A stretch of DNA of 64,000 bases from Thermoleophilum album (GTDB lineage: Bacteria; Actinomycetota; Thermoleophilia; Solirubrobacterales; Thermoleophilaceae). The notes under the pieces were generated by a model, which was not told the DNA's origin, searched no databases, and saw nothing but the letters and a program-made list of their open reading frames with translations. How positions within the stretch are numbered: position 1 is the first letter of the stretch; every line of letters starts with the position of its first letter. The stretch lies in assembly GCF_900108055.1 (NCBI RefSeq), contig NZ_FNWJ01000001.1:620001-684000 (forward strand). The letters are read 5' to 3'. The position numbers and the translations under genes are program-made. This document shows, piece after piece, positions 53,967 through 61,726 of this stretch.

Positions 53967-54719
53967 ATGCCGATAGCGAACATTCTGCAACCACTGATAG
54001 ACGCCTGTGGCGCGATCCTCAAGTTCTGGCACGGCGTGCTCGGAGATTTCCCAGGCTCCTGGGGTGTTTCGATCATCCTCATGACGTTCACCGTGCGGCT
54101 CGCGATCCTGCCCTTGACCTTCAAGGGGATCAAGGCGATGCAGCGGCTGCAGCAGCTGCAGCCCGAGATCAAGAGGATCCAGGAGCGCTATCGGGACGAT
54201 CGGCAGCGGATGCAAGAGGAGCTGCTGCGCTTTTACCGGGAGCAGCGCGTGAATCCACTCGGATCTTGCCTCCCACTACTCCTGCAGATTCCCTTCTTCA
54301 TCTCACTCTTCTACCTGTTGCGCTCGAGCGAGTTCCGCGCGGAGATCCGTGGCAACGAGAGCTTTTTGTTCATCCCGGACCTCTCGGAGCGCCTGACCGA
54401 TCGGCCCTTGTTGCTGGCGATCATGATCGCCCTGTACGTCGCTACTCAGCTTGGTGCGAGTGCCGTCACAGCTGTCAGCGCCGATCCCACGCAGCGGCGC
54501 ATCATGTTTGCGCTGCCGCTGGTGTTCGCAGTGTTCATCGTGAACTTCGAAGCGGGGTTGATCCTTTACTGGATCACCACCAACGTCTGGACGATTGGCC
54601 AGCAACTGCTTGTGAAGCGCTTGCTCCCGACCCCAGAGCCGGCGCCAGCCGCCGCCGGGGCGGTGCGTACCCAGGCGACACCTCCGCCACCCCCGAAGCG
54701 AAGGAGTCGTAAGCGCTGA
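53967..54719 (+). CDS. yidC: Membrane protein insertase YidC/Oxa1
   Basis: A YidC-type insertase of 250 aa, single-domain Gram-positive form without a large periplasmic domain. Helices start near GVSIILMTFTVRLAILPL (conserved Arg in the groove), then KRIQERY (cytoplasmic hairpin), LPLLLQIPFFISLFYLL and LPLVFAVFIVNFEAGLILYWITTNVWT. A basic tail ends in KRRSRKR, which may bind ribosomes. There is no lipobox. It works with the YidD product encoded upstream. Confidence 0.95.
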   Translation: MPIANILQPLIDACGAILKFWHGVLGDFPGSWGVSIILMTFTVRLAILPLTFKGIKAMQRLQQLQPEIKRIQERYRDDRQRMQEELLRFYREQRVNPLGSCLPLLLQIPFFISLFYLLRSSEFRAEIRGNESFLFIPDLSERLTDRPLLLAIMIALYVATQLGASAVTAVSADPTQRRIMFALPLVFAVFIVNFEAGLILYWITTNVWTIGQQLLVKRLLPTPEPAPAAAGAVRTQATPPPPPKRRSRKR

Positions 54720-54739
54720 TGAAGGTTGGGGCGTTCTAG

Positions 54740-55240
54740 ATGAGCACCGAAACAAGCAGCGAGGGTGCAGCGCGTGCCGCAGAGGTGACGCGCAGGGTGG
54801 TAGACGAGCTGGGCATCGAAGCCACGCTCGCGGTCCACGAGGACGGCGACGAGATCAGAATCTCGATCGAGGGCGAGGACGTGGGGATTTTGATCGGGCG
54901 CCACGGTGCGACGATCGACGCGGTGCAACACCTCGCCTTCCGGGCAGCGCGGATGGCGGGTGATGAGCGCAGGGTGGTGGTCGACGCAGCTGGTTACCGA
55001 TCGCGCCGGGAGGAGATCCTCAAGCGCATTGGGGAGCGGGCGGCACGAGAGGCCCTGCGCTTTGGTCGCGCGGTCGAGCTCGAACCGATGCGGGCATCGG
55101 AGCGGCGGGTGATTCACGAGCACCTGCGCGAGTTCGGTGGCGTGGAAACACGAAGCGAGGGCGAGGAGCCGGACCGTCGGTTGGTGGTCGAGCCGACGCG
55201 GCGCCGCCCGCGTGGCGGTCGCGGCAGGGACCGGTCCTGA
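54740..55240 (+). CDS. jag: Jag/KhpB RNA-binding protein (KH-R3H)
   Basis: 166 aa. A KH domain with EDVGILIGRHGATIDAVQHLAF and an R3H domain with PMRASERRVIHEHLREF; the GRHG loop and the ERRxxH signature are intact. It lacks the N-terminal Jag_N domain found in Firmicutes and ends in an Arg-rich tail (RRRPRGGRGRDRS). KhpB/EloR proteins bind RNA and affect cell elongation in streptococci; the role in actinobacteria is less known. It lies 20 bases after yidC, in the standard order. Confidence 0.93.
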   Translation: MSTETSSEGAARAAEVTRRVVDELGIEATLAVHEDGDEIRISIEGEDVGILIGRHGATIDAVQHLAFRAARMAGDERRVVVDAAGYRSRREEILKRIGERAAREALRFGRAVELEPMRASERRVIHEHLREFGGVETRSEGEEPDRRLVVEPTRRRPRGGRGRDRS

Positions 55241-55288
55241 GGCGCACCCTGCGGGGGCGTCCGGACCGTGATCTTGAAGCCACTCCAA

Positions 55289-55306
55289 GCGTTACACGTG
55301 AAACGC
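55289..55306. promoter_or_regulatory. parS-like centromere site
   Basis: The 18-base near-palindrome GCGTTACACGTGAAACGC matches the core parS consensus GTTTCACGTGAAAC at 13 of 14 positions. It lies in the 86-base jag-rsmG gap, about 800 bases before parA. parS sites cluster near origins, so this is probably the loading site for the ParB encoded downstream. No other site this close was seen in the window. Confidence 0.75.
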
Positions 55307-55326
55307 TGCTCACGCACTGCCAGGTT

Positions 55327-56016
55327 GTGAGTGGGCGCGAGGTTGCCATCCCTGACCTTGCGGCGCGGACCCGGGACCGGCTTGAGGCGCTCGTCTCTGC
55401 GCTGCTCGAAGAGCCAGACCCGCCAACCGGGCACCGGACCCGTCGCGAGATCTGGGAACGCGACATCCTCGACTCACTCGCAGCGCTTGCTCTGCCTGCG
55501 GTGAACCGCGCCCGGACCGCCGTGGACCTCGGCTGCGGTATCGGTTTCCCTGGGCTTCCACTCGCCACTGCTCTCCCGACTACCCACTTCACGCTCGTTG
55601 ACTCCGTCGCTAGGCGCTTGCAGGTGGCGGCGAACCTGGCTCGCCGCGCCGGTCTTCGGAACGTAGAGTTGGTGCAAGCGCGGATCGAAGATTTCGCTCG
55701 CGGACCGGCGCGTGAGCAATTCGCCCTGGCGACAGCCCGGGCGCTGGGACCGGTCGTGACTGTTCTCGAGCTTGCTGCCCCACTTCTGGCGGTTTCGGGT
55801 GCTTTGGTCATCTGGCGGGGCCGCTTGGATCCGGCCGAACGAGATCGTGTGGAACGAGTCGCCGAGCAACTCGGTCTCGTCACCGCGGAGATCCGCAAGA
55901 CACTTCCCTTCGAGGGAGCGAAACACCTGCACCTGCACGTGTTCTCAAAGCAAGGTCCAACCCCCGATCGGTTTCCTCGGCGCCCTGGTCTCGCCCGTAA
56001 GCGTCCGCTCGCCTAG
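55327..56016 (+). CDS. rsmG: 16S rRNA (guanine527-N7)-methyltransferase
   Basis: RsmG (GidB), 229 aa, using SAM to methylate the 16S 530 loop. SAM-binding motif VDLGCGIGFPGLPLA, followed by FTLVDSVARRLQ and the helix VAANLARRAGLRNVELV. Upstream, the family segment ERDILDSLA is present. The C-terminal half has ATARALGPVVTVLELAAPLL and ALVIWRG. GTG start; loss of this enzyme commonly gives low-level streptomycin resistance in other bacteria. The parS-like site lies just upstream. Confidence 0.95.
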   Translation: MSGREVAIPDLAARTRDRLEALVSALLEEPDPPTGHRTRREIWERDILDSLAALALPAVNRARTAVDLGCGIGFPGLPLATALPTTHFTLVDSVARRLQVAANLARRAGLRNVELVQARIEDFARGPAREQFALATARALGPVVTVLELAAPLLAVSGALVIWRGRLDPAERDRVERVAEQLGLVTAEIRKTLPFEGAKHLHLHVFSKQGPTPDRFPRRPGLARKRPLA

Positions 56017-56083
56017 GTCGATCCAGTTAGTGACGCATAGGCGCTGGCGGCTGCGCCTTCCCGATTCGGTCCGATCGCCTCTC

Positions 56084-56089
56084 TACCGT
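56084..56089 (+). promoter_or_regulatory. Putative -10 box of parAB
   Basis: TACCGT ends 10 nt before the parA GTG, with no clear Shine-Dalgarno, in the 83-base gap after rsmG. Confidence 0.3.
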
Positions 56090-56099
56090 TCGTGCGGTC

Positions 56100-56858
56100 G
56101 TGGGATACGTGTACGCGATCGCAAATCAGAAGGGCGGCGTCGGTAAGACGACGACCGCCGTCAACCTTGGTGCAAGCATCGCGGCCGCCGGCCAACGCGT
56201 GCTGGTTGCCGACCTCGACCCGCAGTGCAATGCGACGGTCGCACTTGGACTCTCGCGCACCGAGAGCCCCAACACCTACGACTGTCTGGTCGGTGGTGTC
56301 GATCTACTGTCGGTTGCTCGCCCTACGTCGACACCGGACCTCGACATCGCCCCGGCTGCGCCGGATCTTGCCGGCGCGTCTATCGAACTGGCGCGAATCG
56401 CGGGTTTCGAGACCCGTCTCCTTGAAGCGATTGGGCCGGTGCGCGACCACTACCTCTTCACCCTCCTCGACTGTCCGCCCTCACTTGGCCCGCTTACCGT
56501 GGCTGCTTTGGTGGCTGCCGACCGCGTGATCGTGCCGGTCCAAAGCGAGTACTTCGCGCTCGAGGGCCTGGCCGGTTTGCTCGAGACGCTCGAGCTGATC
56601 AAGCGGGAGCTGAACCCGCGGCTCGAGATCGCGGGGATGGTGCTGACGATGCACGACGGAAGGACCCGCCTGGCGCGCGACGTAGAGAAGGAGTTAAGGC
56701 GGCACTTCCCCGAGCTCGTATTCGAGACCGTCGTGCCACGCAGCATTCGGATCAGCGAGGCCCCCAGTTTCGGGCGCCCGGTGTTGGCTCACGCGCCGAC
56801 CAGCGCTGGATCGGCCGCTTACCTGCGCCTTGCTAAGGAGGTGGCAGCACGTGCCTGA
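56100..56858 (+). CDS. parA: Chromosome partitioning ATPase ParA (Soj)
   Basis: A Walker-type partition ATPase of 252 aa. The deviant Walker A NQKGGVGKTT (about 9-18) has both Lys. Switch segments LVADLDPQCNAT and LLDCPPSLGPLT (Walker B) follow, with VVPRSIRISEAPSFG near the end. No N-terminal HTH domain is present, so it is the short chromosomal form. GTG start. ParB follows with an 8-base overlap and its own strong Shine-Dalgarno. The pair segregates the origin using the parS-like site upstream. Confidence 0.96.
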   Translation: MGYVYAIANQKGGVGKTTTAVNLGASIAAAGQRVLVADLDPQCNATVALGLSRTESPNTYDCLVGGVDLLSVARPTSTPDLDIAPAAPDLAGASIELARIAGFETRLLEAIGPVRDHYLFTLLDCPPSLGPLTVAALVAADRVIVPVQSEYFALEGLAGLLETLELIKRELNPRLEIAGMVLTMHDGRTRLARDVEKELRRHFPELVFETVVPRSIRISEAPSFGRPVLAHAPTSAGSAAYLRLAKEVAARA

Positions 56859-57762
56859 GATGCGCGGCATGGGGCGCGGCCTCGCCGCGATCCTCGAACG
56901 AGGCGGTGCCCAGACCGGCTCGCTGCGTCAGGTACCGATCGACGCGATCGTTCCCAACCCTCTTCAACCGCGTCGCCACTTTGACGCCGAGGCCCTGCAG
57001 GAGCTGGCCGAATCAATCCGCCGGAAGGGCGTCCTCCAGCCACTGGTGGTACGTCCGGCGGACCGCGGCTACGAGTTGATTGCTGGCGAGCGAAGGCTGC
57101 GCGCAGCGCGACTAGCAGGTCTTGTCACGGTGCCGGTGATCGTCCGCGAGCTGGCGGACGAAGAACGCCTCGAGGTGGCGTTAGCGGAGAATCTGGCGCG
57201 GGCGGACCTCAATCCTGTAGAGACGGCGCGGGCGCTGGCGACGTTGGTGGAAGATCTCGGCTGTCCGAAGGCCGAGGTGGCGCGACGGGTCGGGCGCAGC
57301 CGAGCGAGCGTGGCGAACGCCATCCGCTTGCTCGAACTCCCGGACGATGTGCTCGAGATGCTCGAGCGTGGCGAGCTCTCGGAGGGGCACGGCCGCGCGC
57401 TCCTGATGTGCAAGGACCACGATCAGCGGCGGCTACTTGCGCGTTTGGCGCGCGACAACGGCTGGTCGGTGCGGCAAACCGAAGAGGCGGCGCGCCGCGT
57501 TGGTGAGGCGGCGGAGGCCCGCGATCAGCGCCCGCCCAGGTCCGATGAGGGGCGCGACCTAGCAGCTGCGGAACTGGTCGAGCGCCTCGAGGCGCTGTTC
57601 GAAAGCAGCCTTGCGGTGCCAGCAAGGGTGCGCGCTAGGCGCTCCGGTCGCGTCGTGATCGAGCTCGCATCAGCCGAGGCGGCGGCTTTGCTGTGCGAGC
57701 GCCTAGGCCAGGTCGCGGCTCAAGAGGGGGCGACGCGCGAAGCGGTGCTCCGCGCGGCGTAA
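56851..57762 (+). CDS. parB: Chromosome partitioning protein ParB (Spo0J)
   Basis: A CTP-dependent clamp that loads at parS, 303 aa. VPIDAIVPNPLQPRRHFDAEAL opens the ParB/Srx domain; IRRKGVLQPLVVR and the CTP-binding box GERRLRAAR follow, then ALAENLARADLNPVETA. The HTH has CPKAEVARRVGRSRASVANAIRLL. The C-terminal dimer domain is at about 230-300. GTG at 56851 is preferred because AAGGAGG lies 9-10 bases upstream; the ATG at 56860 is an alternative. Confidence 0.95.
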   Translation: MPEMRGMGRGLAAILERGGAQTGSLRQVPIDAIVPNPLQPRRHFDAEALQELAESIRRKGVLQPLVVRPADRGYELIAGERRLRAARLAGLVTVPVIVRELADEERLEVALAENLARADLNPVETARALATLVEDLGCPKAEVARRVGRSRASVANAIRLLELPDDVLEMLERGELSEGHGRALLMCKDHDQRRLLARLARDNGWSVRQTEEAARRVGEAAEARDQRPPRSDEGRDLAAAELVERLEALFESSLAVPARVRARRSGRVVIELASAEAAALLCERLGQVAAQEGATREAVLRAA

Positions 57763-57769
57763 CCCCCGC

Positions 57770-57775
57770 TAGGAT
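57770..57775 (+). promoter_or_regulatory. Putative -10 box of tRNA-Ile
   Basis: TAGGAT, 12 bases before the first tRNA base and directly after the parB stop. The matching -35 is unclear. Confidence 0.4.
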
Positions 57776-57787
57776 TGCGCCTCGCGT

Positions 57788-57861
57788 GGGCGCTTAGCTC
57801 AGCTGGTTAGAGCGCCGCTCTGATAAGGCGGAGGTCCCAGGTTCGAGTCCTGGAGCGCCCA
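57788..57861 (+). tRNA. tRNA-Ile (GAT)
   Basis: A complete 74-nt tRNA. The acceptor GGGCGCT pairs with AGCGCCC before discriminator A. The D-arm is AGCTCAGCTGGTTAGAGCG. The anticodon loop CTGATAA gives GAT for Ile, on a 5-bp stem with one G-U pair. The T-arm carries GGTTCGAGTCC. No CCA is encoded. It is a single gene, not next to an rRNA operon in this window. Confidence 0.97.
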
Positions 57862-57910
57862 TCAGCGTCGACCGCCTGGTCGTAGCATCTCGATTGCGGC
57901 CCGCTGCGGC

Positions 57911-57927
57911 CTCTCGGGGTGCGAGAG
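57911..57927. terminator. Possible terminator hairpin after tRNA-Ile
   Basis: CTCTCG, a 5-nt loop and CGAGAG make a perfect 6-bp stem about 50 bases after the tRNA. No T tract follows; intrinsic terminators of this kind occur in high-GC genomes, but support is limited to the stem. The rest of 57862-58012 shows nothing else. Confidence 0.4.
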
Positions 57928-58012
57928 CTAGCTACCGGTGCGGTGTACGACGGCCGTCACTAGACTTGGCCGTGAGCCGAGCGAGCCGAGCCAGCGAGGG
58001 AGCCGCCACGCC

Positions 58013-58504
58013 ATGCAGGAGATGGTCATCTACGGTGTGAGCTTCGACATGGTCGGCAAGCAGCCGATCGTGTTGCTGAAGACTCGCGAAGGCAACAAGT
58101 TCTTGCCGATCTGGATTGGGCATCCGGAGGCAGCGGCGATCCTGATGAAGCTCCAAGGTGCGAGCACGCCGCGCCCGATGACCCACGATCTGATGAGCGA
58201 CATCTTGAGCGAGCTCGACGTCACCTGTGCACGCGTCACGGTCACCGAGCTCCGCGAGAACACCTTCTACGCCGAGGTAACACTGCGCATGAACGGTCGC
58301 GAGTTCCTGATCGACTCGCGACCCTCGGACGCGCTCGCACTGGCCGTGCGCACCGGCGCCCCGATCTTCGTTGCCGATGAGGTGCTCGCGGAGTCCGCAA
58401 TCGAGTTCGAGCACGAGGTCGAGGACACCGAGCAGGTCGTGGAGAAGTTCCGCGAGTTCCTCGACAGCGTGACGCCCGAAGACTTCGCGACCGGCGGCAG
58501 CTAG
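58013..58504 (+). CDS. Bifunctional nuclease (BFN, DUF151) family protein
   Basis: A 163-aa BFN-domain protein. The core MVIYGVSFDMVGKQPIVLLKT, LPIWIGHPEAAAILMKLQG and RPMTHDLMSDILSELD with SRPSDALALAVRTGAPIFVADEVL fits the family. The C-terminus adds an acidic tail with EVEDTEQVVEKFREFLDSV resembling the UVR-associated helix. Plant relatives have RNase/DNase activity; bacterial roles are unclear. ATG at 58013, with a GAGGGAG sequence about 12 bases upstream, is chosen over longer frames. It ends 4 bases into the convergent second ddl gene. Confidence 0.92.
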   Translation: MQEMVIYGVSFDMVGKQPIVLLKTREGNKFLPIWIGHPEAAAILMKLQGASTPRPMTHDLMSDILSELDVTCARVTVTELRENTFYAEVTLRMNGREFLIDSRPSDALALAVRTGAPIFVADEVLAESAIEFEHEVEDTEQVVEKFREFLDSVTPEDFATGGS

Positions 58505-59448
58505 CTCGCTCGAGCGAGCGCTTCGTCGAGGATCGTCGCAACCAGCTCGTCGAAGTCCAGGCCGGCCGCCGCCGCCGCTTGCGGCAGCAAGCTCGTCTCG
58601 GTGAGGCCGGGAATCGCGTTGATCTCGAGTACCGTCGGTGACCCGTCCTCGGCAAGCAGTAGATCGACACGGGCAAAACCGCGACACCCGAGCAGACGGA
58701 ACGCGCGGAGCGCGACCTCGCTGCTGGCGGCCGCAGTATCGGCATCTAGCTCGGCCGGACAGACGAAGCGCGTGCGCCCGATCTCGTAACGAGCTTCGAA
58801 GTCGTAGAAGGGCTCGTCTAGCGGAATCGCCTCGACGATCGGTAGTGCCTGGGGCTCACCGTCGCGCTCGATAATGCCGACTGCCAGGTCGCGCCCGGCG
58901 ACGTAGCGCTCGAGTAAAACCTTGCTGTCGTAGGCGAACGCTGAGACCAGGGCTCCTGGCACGTCGTCCGGGTCGCCCGCGAACTTGATGCCCAGCGCTG
59001 AGCCTTGGCTAGAAGGCTTGACGACGATCGGAAAGCCCAGCGCAGCCTCGATCTCTGCGAGCGCGTCAGCCGCGCCTAACTCGCGGAAGGCGACCTGACT
59101 GAATGCGAAGAAATCGGGCGTCGGGATTGCGGCTTCGACGAACAGGTGCTTCGCCAGCACCTTGTCCATGCACCGTTGGCAGGCCAGCACTCCCGAGCCC
59201 GTGTACGGGATGCCGAGGATTTCGAGCAGCTCTTGAACGGTGCCGTCCTCGCCCCCGGGACCGTGTAAGGCCACGAACGCGAGATCTGGCTGGAGGTCTC
59301 GCAAGCGCCGGACGAAGTCCGGCCCAACGTCAACCGGTAGCGGCTCGTGGCCAAGGCGCTCGAGCGCGTCCTCAACTCGTGCTCCCGAGCGCAGCGATAC
59401 CTGTCGCTCGAGTGAGCGCCCTCCCTTGAGCACCGCGATGCGGCTCAT
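58501..59448 (-). CDS. ddl: D-alanine--D-alanine ligase family protein (second copy)
   Basis: A second ATP-grasp ligase of 315 aa. It has GGRSLERQVSL with the catalytic Glu, LHGPGGEDGTV, the YTGSGVLACQRCMDK stretch, VVKPSSQGSALGI (ATP Lys), PFYDFEARYEIG, ARVDLLLAEDG, and LEINAIPGLTETS. The omega-loop Lys-Tyr of the first copy is Arg-Tyr here, and the metal-binding region retains its acids. It may be a second D-Ala-D-Ala ligase, or it may prefer another second amino acid. The ATG start overlaps the aminotransferase stop by 4 bp, so the two are made together. Confidence 0.9.
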   Translation of the reverse strand: MSRIAVLKGGRSLERQVSLRSGARVEDALERLGHEPLPVDVGPDFVRRLRDLQPDLAFVALHGPGGEDGTVQELLEILGIPYTGSGVLACQRCMDKVLAKHLFVEAAIPTPDFFAFSQVAFRELGAADALAEIEAALGFPIVVKPSSQGSALGIKFAGDPDDVPGALVSAFAYDSKVLLERYVAGRDLAVGIIERDGEPQALPIVEAIPLDEPFYDFEARYEIGRTRFVCPAELDADTAAASSEVALRAFRLLGCRGFARVDLLLAEDGSPTVLEINAIPGLTETSLLPQAAAAAGLDFDELVATILDEALARAS

Positions 59449-60833
59449 CTGTGACCGGGAGCCCGGCGACGCATCGGCACGACCCGGCCCGGCTCCGAGC
59501 CGGCGCCCTCGCGCCCCGGTTCCTTTGCTGTTGACTCCCGTCTGCCCGACCGGGCGCCGTGCCGAGGTTGTCCGGTGAGGGTGCCGTAGAGGGCGATCTG
59601 TTCTTCGACGACCTCACCGATGCGCCGCACACCCTCACGGATCTGTTGCTCGTCGCAGCCCGAGAAGTTCAACCGCATCGAGCTCTTGCCACGCCCGTCG
59701 ACGAACGCCTGCTCGCCCGGCACGAAAGCCACGTTTTCGCGCAGCGCACGCGCCAGCAGGTCGGTCGTGTCGATGTAGTCGGGCAGCGTCACCCACACGA
59801 ACAGCCCGCCGCGCGGAACCGTCCAGGTCGCTTCCGGCGGCAGGTGCTCGGCCAGGGCGTTCAGCAGCGTGTCGCGACGCCGGCGGTAGATCGTGCTCAC
59901 CAGCTCCACGTAAGAGCGCCAGCGCTGGCGCTCGAAGTAGGCGTGAACCATCAACTGCGAGAGTGTTGAGGTGCAGAGGTCGGCGGCCTGTTTGCCGATG
60001 TTGATCTTCTCCCGCACCGGGGTCGGTGCGACGACCCAGCCCAGGCGAATGCCGGGGGCGAGGATCTTCGAGAAGGTGCCCAGGTAGATGACCTGCTCGC
60101 CACCGTCGAGCGCGAACAGCGGGGTCGTCGGCTCGCCTTCGTACCGCAGTAGGCCGTACGGGTTGTCCTCGAGGATCAGGAACCCGTACTCGCGGGCCAG
60201 CTCGAGGATCCGCCGCCGCCGCCCAGTCGCCAGCGTGACGCCCGCCGGGTTCTGGAAGGTCGGGACCGTGTAGAGCAGCTTCACCCGCTTGCCGAGGGCG
60301 CGCAGCTGTTCGAGCTGCTCGGCGAGCTCGTCGACCCGCAAGCCCTCGTCGTCGACCGAAATCTGGACGATCTCCGCCTCGTAGGAGCAGAAAGCCGGAA
60401 TCGCGCCTGGGTAGGTCGGACCCTCGGCGATCACGACATCGCCAGGGTCGACAAGCGCGCGCGCGACGAGGTCGATCACCTGCTGGCCACCGGTGGTAAC
60501 GATCACGTCCTGCGGATCGACACGCATCCCCTCGGCCGACATCACCTCACGGATGCAGCGCTTGGTCTCCGCAAGACCCTCGGTCGGCCCGTACTGAAGC
60601 GCGCGCGCGCACGCCTCGCTCGCGATGCTCTCGAAGATCTCCGCGAACACGCGGGGCGGAAAGCTCGCAGTGTCAGGCAGGCCGCCCGCCAACGAGATCA
60701 CCTCTGGGCGCTCTGTGATCGACATCAGGTCGCGCATCGCGGTCGAACGCATGGCTTGGGTGCGGCGGGCCAGTAACCGTGCGTAGCGCTCGACCTGTGG
60801 GGGCAGGGACCCGCCTCTACGGCCGCCGCTCAT
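59445..60833 (-). CDS. PLP-dependent aminotransferase (class I, LysN/Aro8-like)
   Basis: A 462-aa class I aminotransferase without the N-terminal GntR domain of MocR proteins. MSITERPEVISLAGGLPD opens the fold. ALQYGPTEGLAETKRCI, VTTGGQQVIDLVARALVDPGD and LYTVPTFQNPAGVTL with LEDNPYGLLRYEG follow. YLGTFSKILAPGIRLGWV carries the PLP Lys. The end has MRLNFSGCDE and a poorly conserved basic tail. Relatives act on 2-aminoadipate, branched-chain or aromatic amino acids. The start is ATG 60833; the frame extends upstream to 60956 without conserved sequence. Overlap with the second ddl suggests a shared pathway, perhaps amino-acid supply for that ligase. Confidence 0.9.
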   Translation of the reverse strand: MSGGRRGGSLPPQVERYARLLARRTQAMRSTAMRDLMSITERPEVISLAGGLPDTASFPPRVFAEIFESIASEACARALQYGPTEGLAETKRCIREVMSAEGMRVDPQDVIVTTGGQQVIDLVARALVDPGDVVIAEGPTYPGAIPAFCSYEAEIVQISVDDEGLRVDELAEQLEQLRALGKRVKLLYTVPTFQNPAGVTLATGRRRRILELAREYGFLILEDNPYGLLRYEGEPTTPLFALDGGEQVIYLGTFSKILAPGIRLGWVVAPTPVREKINIGKQAADLCTSTLSQLMVHAYFERQRWRSYVELVSTIYRRRRDTLLNALAEHLPPEATWTVPRGGLFVWVTLPDYIDTTDLLARALRENVAFVPGEQAFVDGRGKSSMRLNFSGCDEQQIREGVRRIGEVVEEQIALYGTLTGQPRHGARSGRRESTAKEPGREGAGSEPGRVVPMRRRAPGHR

Positions 60834-61092
60834 GCGTCCATCTTTTCTTCGGGAGACGGTCTGCTCCTGCGCGCCAGCTGCGAGCGGCCGAGGAGTTCGC
60901 GCTACCGCCGTCGCGGCGACGGGAACAGCCGGTTGCGACGCCGGTCGATCCGCCACTCTCGACTACAGTCATGCGCCCGGAGGGTAGCGGCGGGTCACGC
61001 AGCCCCCAGCTTCCGGTGCCGCTCGGGCCGCCACATGGATCGGCTGCGCACGACCAATCGCCGCTGCTTTATTGGAAGCGCAGGTGGTCGCA

Positions 61093-61680
61093 GTGAACGA
61101 ATTGCTACACATCCTCACATCTCTCACGCTCGGTCTCGCGACCGGCATCAACGGGCCGATCGCCGGACTCGCGGCGGTAGCGCTGGCGCGCCTTGACCTC
61201 GGTTTTGACTTCGACGACAGCGCTTTGCCTTGGCTGGAATCGCCAGCAATCGCGCTACTCCTCTTTGGTTGGGTGGTCGTCGCTTACCTGAGCGCCGTGC
61301 ATCGCCGTGGACAGGGAGCGGGAGCACGCGCAGCGGATGGGCCTGCCCGCACCGTTCAGCTAGCGGCGAGTGTGGTGCTGGCCGCGCTGCTCGCTGTGGC
61401 CGAAACAAACAGCCTCGTCGCGTTGCCCTTTGCGGCCAGCGCAGCACTTTTCGGTGCCCTCGGCTTCGGCGACTTCTTTGCGCGGGCCGCCCGCCGCGCA
61501 GAGCGCTCGGCGCGGACGCTGGTCGTCTTGACGCGCGACCTGTGCGCCTTGGCCGCGGTTGCGGCGGCGGCGTTCGTGGCACCGCTGGGCGCCGCACTCG
61601 CCCTTCTTTCACCAGTCCTTTGGTGGCGAGCCAAGGGGCGAGCCGATGAACGCCCCGCGGGGCTGCGCATCCTCCGATGA
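61093..61680 (+). CDS. Small polytopic membrane protein, DUF4126-like
   Basis: A protein of about 195 aa with four or five hydrophobic segments. The opening ELLHILTSLTLGLATGINGPIAGLAAVALARL and LPWLESPAIALLLFGWVVV resemble DUF4126 membrane proteins, but the match is by eye only. The basic loop RAARRAERSART lies in the middle. Start uncertain: GTG 61093, following AGGTGG, or earlier TTG 61072. The 259-base gap to the aminotransferase (60834-61092) holds no clear element. It lies 46 bases before the alkaline-phosphatase-like gene, probably in the same transcript. Confidence 0.65.
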   Translation: MNELLHILTSLTLGLATGINGPIAGLAAVALARLDLGFDFDDSALPWLESPAIALLLFGWVVVAYLSAVHRRGQGAGARAADGPARTVQLAASVVLAALLAVAETNSLVALPFAASAALFGALGFGDFFARAARRAERSARTLVVLTRDLCALAAVAAAAFVAPLGAALALLSPVLWWRAKGRADERPAGLRILR

Positions 61681-61726
61681 ACGGCGAACGTGCGGCGGCC
61701 CCTTGACGAACGACCGGTACCGGTAG

